Assembly (NCBI GenBank): GCA_011526275.1
Contig: WTJP01000058.1
Coordinates: 1-17,157 of the forward strand
DNA: 17,157 nucleotides
Direction of reading: 5' to 3'
Source of the DNA: Candidatus Arcticimaribacter sp.
Lineage (GTDB): Bacteria; Bacteroidota; Bacteroidia; Flavobacteriales; Flavobacteriaceae
Below, piece after piece: positions 14,410-17,157 of the stretch. The notes beneath the pieces were generated by a model that saw nothing but the letters and a program-made list of their open reading frames with translations, did not search any database and was not told the DNA's origin. The translations under genes and the position numbers were made by a program. Position 1 is the stretch's first letter. Every line of letters begins with the position of its first letter.

Positions 14410-15459
14410 TTATATGATCAGCATGGCATCGCCATAAGAGTAGAAGTTGTACTTCTCTTTTACCGCAATTTCATAGGCTTCTTTGATGAAATCTGGATCA
14501 GCAAAAGCCGAAACCATCATCAATAAAGTTGATTTTGGCGTGTGGAAATTCGTAATCATACAGTTCGCAATCGCGAAATCGTATGGAGGGAAGATAAACT
14601 TGTGTGTCCACCCACGGTACGTATTCAACGTGTTCATGGAAGAAACTGAACTTTCCAAACCACGCATTACGGTTGTTCCTACCGCACAAATTCTTCTGTT
14701 ATTCGCTTTGGCAGCGTTAACCACATCCACAGCGTTTTGATCGATAATCAATTCTTCCGAGTCCATTTTGTGTTTGGAAAGGTCTTCTACCTCAACCGGG
14801 TTAAAGGTTCCTAAACCAACATGCAAAGTAAGTTCAGCTAAATCAACTCCTTTAATCTCTAAACGTTTTAACAAGTGCTTCGAAAAGTGAAGCCCAGCCG
14901 TAGGTGCTGCAACAGCTCCTTCGTTTTTAGCGTAAATGGTTTGATAACGTGTTTTATCGTCTGGAGTGGGGTCGCGTTTGATGTATTTAGGAAGTGGGGT
15001 TTCTCCCAATTCCTTTAATTTCATTCTAAATTCTTCATAAGAACCATCGAAGAGGAAACGTAAGGTTCTACCACGAGAAGTAGTATTGTCAATCACCTCT
15101 GCCACTAAACTATCGTCTTCACCAAAATAAAGTTTGTTTCCAATTCTAATTTTACGTGCAGGATCAACCAAAACATCCCAAAGGCGTTGTTCCTCGTTCA
15201 ACTCACGCAATAAGAACACTTCGATTCTAGCACCCGTTTTTTCTTTGTTACCAAACAAACGCGCAGGAAAAACCTTGGTGTTGTTTAATACCATTACGTC
15301 GCCTTCATCAAAAAAGTTGATCACATCTTTAAATTGATGGTGTTCAATGGTACGTTTTTCACGGTTGAGAACCATTAATCGCGACTCGTCGCGGTTCTCT
15401 GCTGGAAACTCGGCTAATAATTTTTCAGGGAGATCAAAATTGAAATCAGACAACTTCAT
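14410..15459 (-). CDS. queA: S-adenosylmethionine:tRNA ribosyltransferase-isomerase QueA
   Basis: QueA transfers and isomerises the ribosyl part of S-adenosylmethionine onto preQ1 in the tRNA wobble position, making epoxyqueuosine, the penultimate step of queuosine synthesis. The 349-residue protein begins MKLSDFNFDLPEKLLAEFP, contains SRLMVLNR near 26-33, VMVLNNTKVFPARLFG near 55-70, ETPLPKYI near 152-159, the strongly conserved AAPTAGLHF near 184-192 and HVGLGTF near 213-219, and ends with NFYSYGDAML. Length is usual for the family. It is the first gene after a near-consensus promoter and probably leads an operon queA-rlmN-polyprenyl synthase. The leader is A-rich with no Shine-Dalgarno sequence, common in this phylum. 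Confidence 0.98.
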   Translation of the reverse strand: MKLSDFNFDLPEKLLAEFPAENRDESRLMVLNREKRTIEHHQFKDVINFFDEGDVMVLNNTKVFPARLFGNKEKTGARIEVFLLRELNEEQRLWDVLVDPARKIRIGNKLYFGEDDSLVAEVIDNTTSRGRTLRFLFDGSYEEFRMKLKELGETPLPKYIKRDPTPDDKTRYQTIYAKNEGAVAAPTAGLHFSKHLLKRLEIKGVDLAELTLHVGLGTFNPVEVEDLSKHKMDSEELIIDQNAVDVVNAAKANNRRICAVGTTVMRGLESSVSSMNTLNTYRGWTHKFIFPPYDFAIANCMITNFHTPKSTLLMMVSAFADPDFIKEAYEIAVKEKYNFYSYGDAMLII

Positions 15460-15496
15460 AGGGTAGAAATTTATTGGGTGTTTTTGTTTTCAGCGG

Positions 15497-15528
15497 CAAA
15501 TATACGTTCCTGAGATAGGGGTTGTCAA
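15497..15528 (-). promoter_or_regulatory. Strong Bacteroidota-type promoter for queA
   Basis: On the minus strand TTGACA (15523-15528) is followed after 18 bases by TATATTTG (15497-15504), a perfect TAnnTTTG. This is the only promoter in the window with both elements clear. The predicted start is near 15490 with a leader of about 30 bases before the ATG at 15459. It sits in the 92-base aroA-queA gap, so queA and downstream genes can be expressed independently of aroA. Confidence 0.8.
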
Positions 15529-15551
15529 GTAAATGCGCTACTTTCCGAAGA

Positions 15552-16778
15552 CTATTTTTCAATTACTTGGTAGCCAGTGGTTTTCATGTCTTCCCAAAAG
15601 CTAGGATACGATTTACTCACTACCCCAGCATCGTTGATTGACAAGGGGACTTTCAATGCCAATGGAGCAAAGGCCATGGCCATGCGATGATCGTGATAGG
15701 TGTCGATGGCTTGGTTGGCTTGAAAGTTTTGTGTGCCCGCTAAACGAAGACTCTTTTCGTCTATGGTGATACTTGCACCTAATTTACTCAACTCATTTTC
15801 TAAGGCGACTAAACGGTCGGTCTCTTTGATTTTTAAGGTGTGTAAACCGCTTAAGTGGCAGGCGACTCCTAGACCATAACAACTCACCGCAATGGTTTGG
15901 GCAATGTCGGGGGCTTCTACCAAATCCAATTCCAAGGAGGCGGGCAAGACGAAATTTTCCTTTTTACGCAACAACAGCTTTGATCCATTGAATTTACTTT
16001 CCACCCCTAATTGAGCATAAATGTCACGTAAAACCGCATCGCCTTGGAGACTGTCTTCACGGTAATTCGACAATTCAACTTCTCCTTTATCACTCAAGGC
16101 AATGGCGCTAAACCAATAGGAAGCCGAACTCCAGTCGGACTCAACCGTTTGTGCTGGATGACTGATGTCTTCTTGATTTGGAATTCGAATGATTTTCCCT
16201 TCGAAGGTGGAAGTTATCCCAACGCGCTTCAACAAAGCTAGGGTCATTTTAATGTAGGGCAACGAAGTGATTTCGCCTTCCAATTCCAATTCAAGTCCTT
16301 GCTTTAAACGCGGTGCGATGAGCAATAATGCCGAGATGTACTGGCTGCTGATGTTTGCGGGGAGACATACTTTTCCTCCCGCTAAATGCTTTCCTGTAAT
16401 CTCCAAAGGCGGGTAACCTTCTTCTTTGGTGTAATTTATATCGGCTCCTAGTGAACGTAATGCGTCGACCAACAAGGCGATGGGGCGTTCTTGCATGCGT
16501 TGTGAACCGGTTAAAACTATGCTGCTCTCATTTTTTGTAGCAAAATAGGCGGTTAAAAAACGCATGGCGGTTCCCGCATGGTGAATGTCTTTCAGGTTTT
16601 CTTTAGAAACCAGGGCGTGCTCCATGGCGACAGAATCGTCGGAATTGGACTTGTTTTCAATTGCCAATTCGGGGTAAAGTGCTTGCAGTAGCAAGAGGCG
16701 ATTGGTTTCACTTTTTGAACCTGTTATGGTGAGTTTTCCCTGAATTTCTTTGGAGGCGTGCGCTAAAGATAGCTGCAT
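15552..16778 (-). CDS. aroA: 3-phosphoshikimate 1-carboxyvinyltransferase (EPSP synthase) AroA
   Basis: AroA joins phosphoenolpyruvate to shikimate 3-phosphate in the shikimate pathway to aromatic amino acids. The 408-residue protein shows the two-domain family motifs in order: GSKSETNR at 20-27, HAGTAMRF at 67-74, GSQRMQERP at 91-99, SDWSSASYWFSA near 214-225, D291 (catalytic base region, EAPDIAQT), KETDR at 318-322, DHR at 363-365 and K379. Several motifs differ from the E. coli form: H before AGTAMR and F74 where E. coli has P101. The chosen start is ATG 16776-16778, two codons inside an open frame that begins at TTG 16784. It begins 7 bases after the MazG-like gene stop, so the two are probably co-transcribed. 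Confidence 0.97.
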   Translation of the reverse strand: MQLSLAHASKEIQGKLTITGSKSETNRLLLLQALYPELAIENKSNSDDSVAMEHALVSKENLKDIHHAGTAMRFLTAYFATKNESSIVLTGSQRMQERPIALLVDALRSLGADINYTKEEGYPPLEITGKHLAGGKVCLPANISSQYISALLLIAPRLKQGLELELEGEITSLPYIKMTLALLKRVGITSTFEGKIIRIPNQEDISHPAQTVESDWSSASYWFSAIALSDKGEVELSNYREDSLQGDAVLRDIYAQLGVESKFNGSKLLLRKKENFVLPASLELDLVEAPDIAQTIAVSCYGLGVACHLSGLHTLKIKETDRLVALENELSKLGASITIDEKSLRLAGTQNFQANQAIDTYHDHRMAMAFAPLALKVPLSINDAGVVSKSYPSFWEDMKTTGYQVIEK

Positions 16779-16785
16779 AAACAAC

Positions 16786-17112
16786 TTATTTTAATTTTTG
16801 ATTTTGGTGATGACGGTCGTGATCGCGCTTGGTTTTAAGGTCGAGCTTTTGGTCGAAAGCAGCTTGTAAATCCACCCCGGTTTGATTGGCTAAACACAGG
16901 AGTACAAAGAGCACATCGGCTAGCTCTTCGCCAAGATCTTTTGTCTTGTCGCTTTCTTTTTCACTTTGTTCCCCATATCGCCTTGCGATGATCCGGGCGA
17001 CCTCTCCTACTTCTTCAGTAAGCTGGGCCATGTTGGTGAGCTCATTAAAATAACGAACCCCGTGGGTTTTGATCCAATCGTCAACTACTTGTTGTGCGTT
17101 TTTTATGTCCAT
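16786..17112 (-). CDS. MazG-like nucleotide pyrophosphohydrolase
   Basis: This small protein (108 residues) belongs to the all-alpha NTP pyrophosphohydrolase (MazG-like) superfamily, which hydrolyses nucleoside triphosphates to monophosphate and pyrophosphate, often for house-cleaning of abnormal nucleotides. It carries the metal-binding pattern as TEEVGE (E33, E34, E37) and GEELAD (E62, E63, D66) on two helices, a single domain rather than the tandem domains of E. coli MazG. The tail is basic and histidine-rich (KTKRDHDRHHQNQKLK). The start is ATG 17110-17112, matching the conserved MDIKNAQ beginning; an upstream in-frame TTG at 17133 lies within the promoter element. It is first of the aroA unit. 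Which nucleotide it prefers cannot be determined here. Confidence 0.93.
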   Translation of the reverse strand: MDIKNAQQVVDDWIKTHGVRYFNELTNMAQLTEEVGEVARIIARRYGEQSEKESDKTKDLGEELADVLFVLLCLANQTGVDLQAAFDQKLDLKTKRDHDRHHQNQKLK

Positions 17113-17130
17113 AAACCAAAGTGATTTTGA

Positions 17131-17138
17131 CAAAATTA
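17131..17138 (-). promoter_or_regulatory. Bacteroidota -7 promoter element for MazG-like gene and aroA
   Basis: The minus strand reads TAATTTTG, an exact TAnnTTTG match, 18 bases before the ATG at 17112, giving a predicted leader of about 12 bases. The -33 position falls at or just past the window end, so the second element cannot be checked. Confidence 0.6.
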
Positions 17139-17157
17139 CGTTAAGTTTTTTTCAACT

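Noticed and set aside
1..17157. Search for an undescribed defence, mobile or secondary-metabolite system
   Set aside because: All 18 genes fall in known families, gaps are at most about 190 bases, and there are no integrases, transposases, toxin-antitoxin pairs, repeats arrays or abrupt composition changes.

Overview
The window is a gene-dense chromosomal stretch from a member of Bacteroidota, most likely order Flavobacteriales. The evidence is the pairing of gldB and gldC, a DnaG primase without zinc ligands, a MraY with an extra periplasmic-type insertion, intergenic promoters of the Bacteroidota form (TAnnTTTG at -7), weak or absent Shine-Dalgarno sequences, and moderate to low GC. Eighteen protein genes are visible, one of them (murD) cut by the window edge. 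I see no RNA genes, mobile elements, CRISPR arrays or convincing rho-independent terminators. No gap between genes exceeds about 190 bases, and everything looks like vertically inherited core genome.

Layout. (1) 1-6591, minus strand: the first part of the division and cell wall (dcw) cluster, transcribed right to left as mraZ, rsmH, ftsL-like, ftsI, murE, mraY, murD. Adjacent genes overlap (by 14, 4, 4 or 1 bases) or are separated by 1-2 bases, so translation is probably coupled. Together they make the regulator, a 16S rRNA methyltransferase, the divisome pair FtsL/FtsI, and the cytoplasmic-to-membrane steps of peptidoglycan precursor synthesis. (2) 6592-6780: a divergent control region with a TAnnTTTG promoter facing each way and, on the mraZ side, three AAGTGG repeats at an exact 10-bp period, which look like the MraZ operator. 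(3) 6781-8166, plus strand: an alpha/beta hydrolase of unknown substrate and the ribosome-assembly GTPase EngB. (4) 8163-9493, minus strand: gldC and gldB, gliding-motility-associated genes, read from gldB to gldC. (5) 9569-10354, plus strand: nadE. (6) 10349-17112, minus strand: a long co-oriented run read as MazG-like pyrophosphohydrolase, aroA, queA, rlmN, polyprenyl synthetase, dnaG, with a near-consensus promoter in front of queA.

The strand switches are compact. The two convergent junctions (engB/gldC and nadE/dnaG) overlap at their stop codons, leaving no space for a terminator. The points most worth a second look are the triple MraZ-box operator, the complete loss of zinc ligands in DnaG together with its TTG start, the overlapping divergent nadE/gldB promoters, and the conserved-looking but uncharacterised hydrolase that shares the dcw promoter region. 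I did not find an undescribed multi-gene system; this is mainly a well-ordered housekeeping region.
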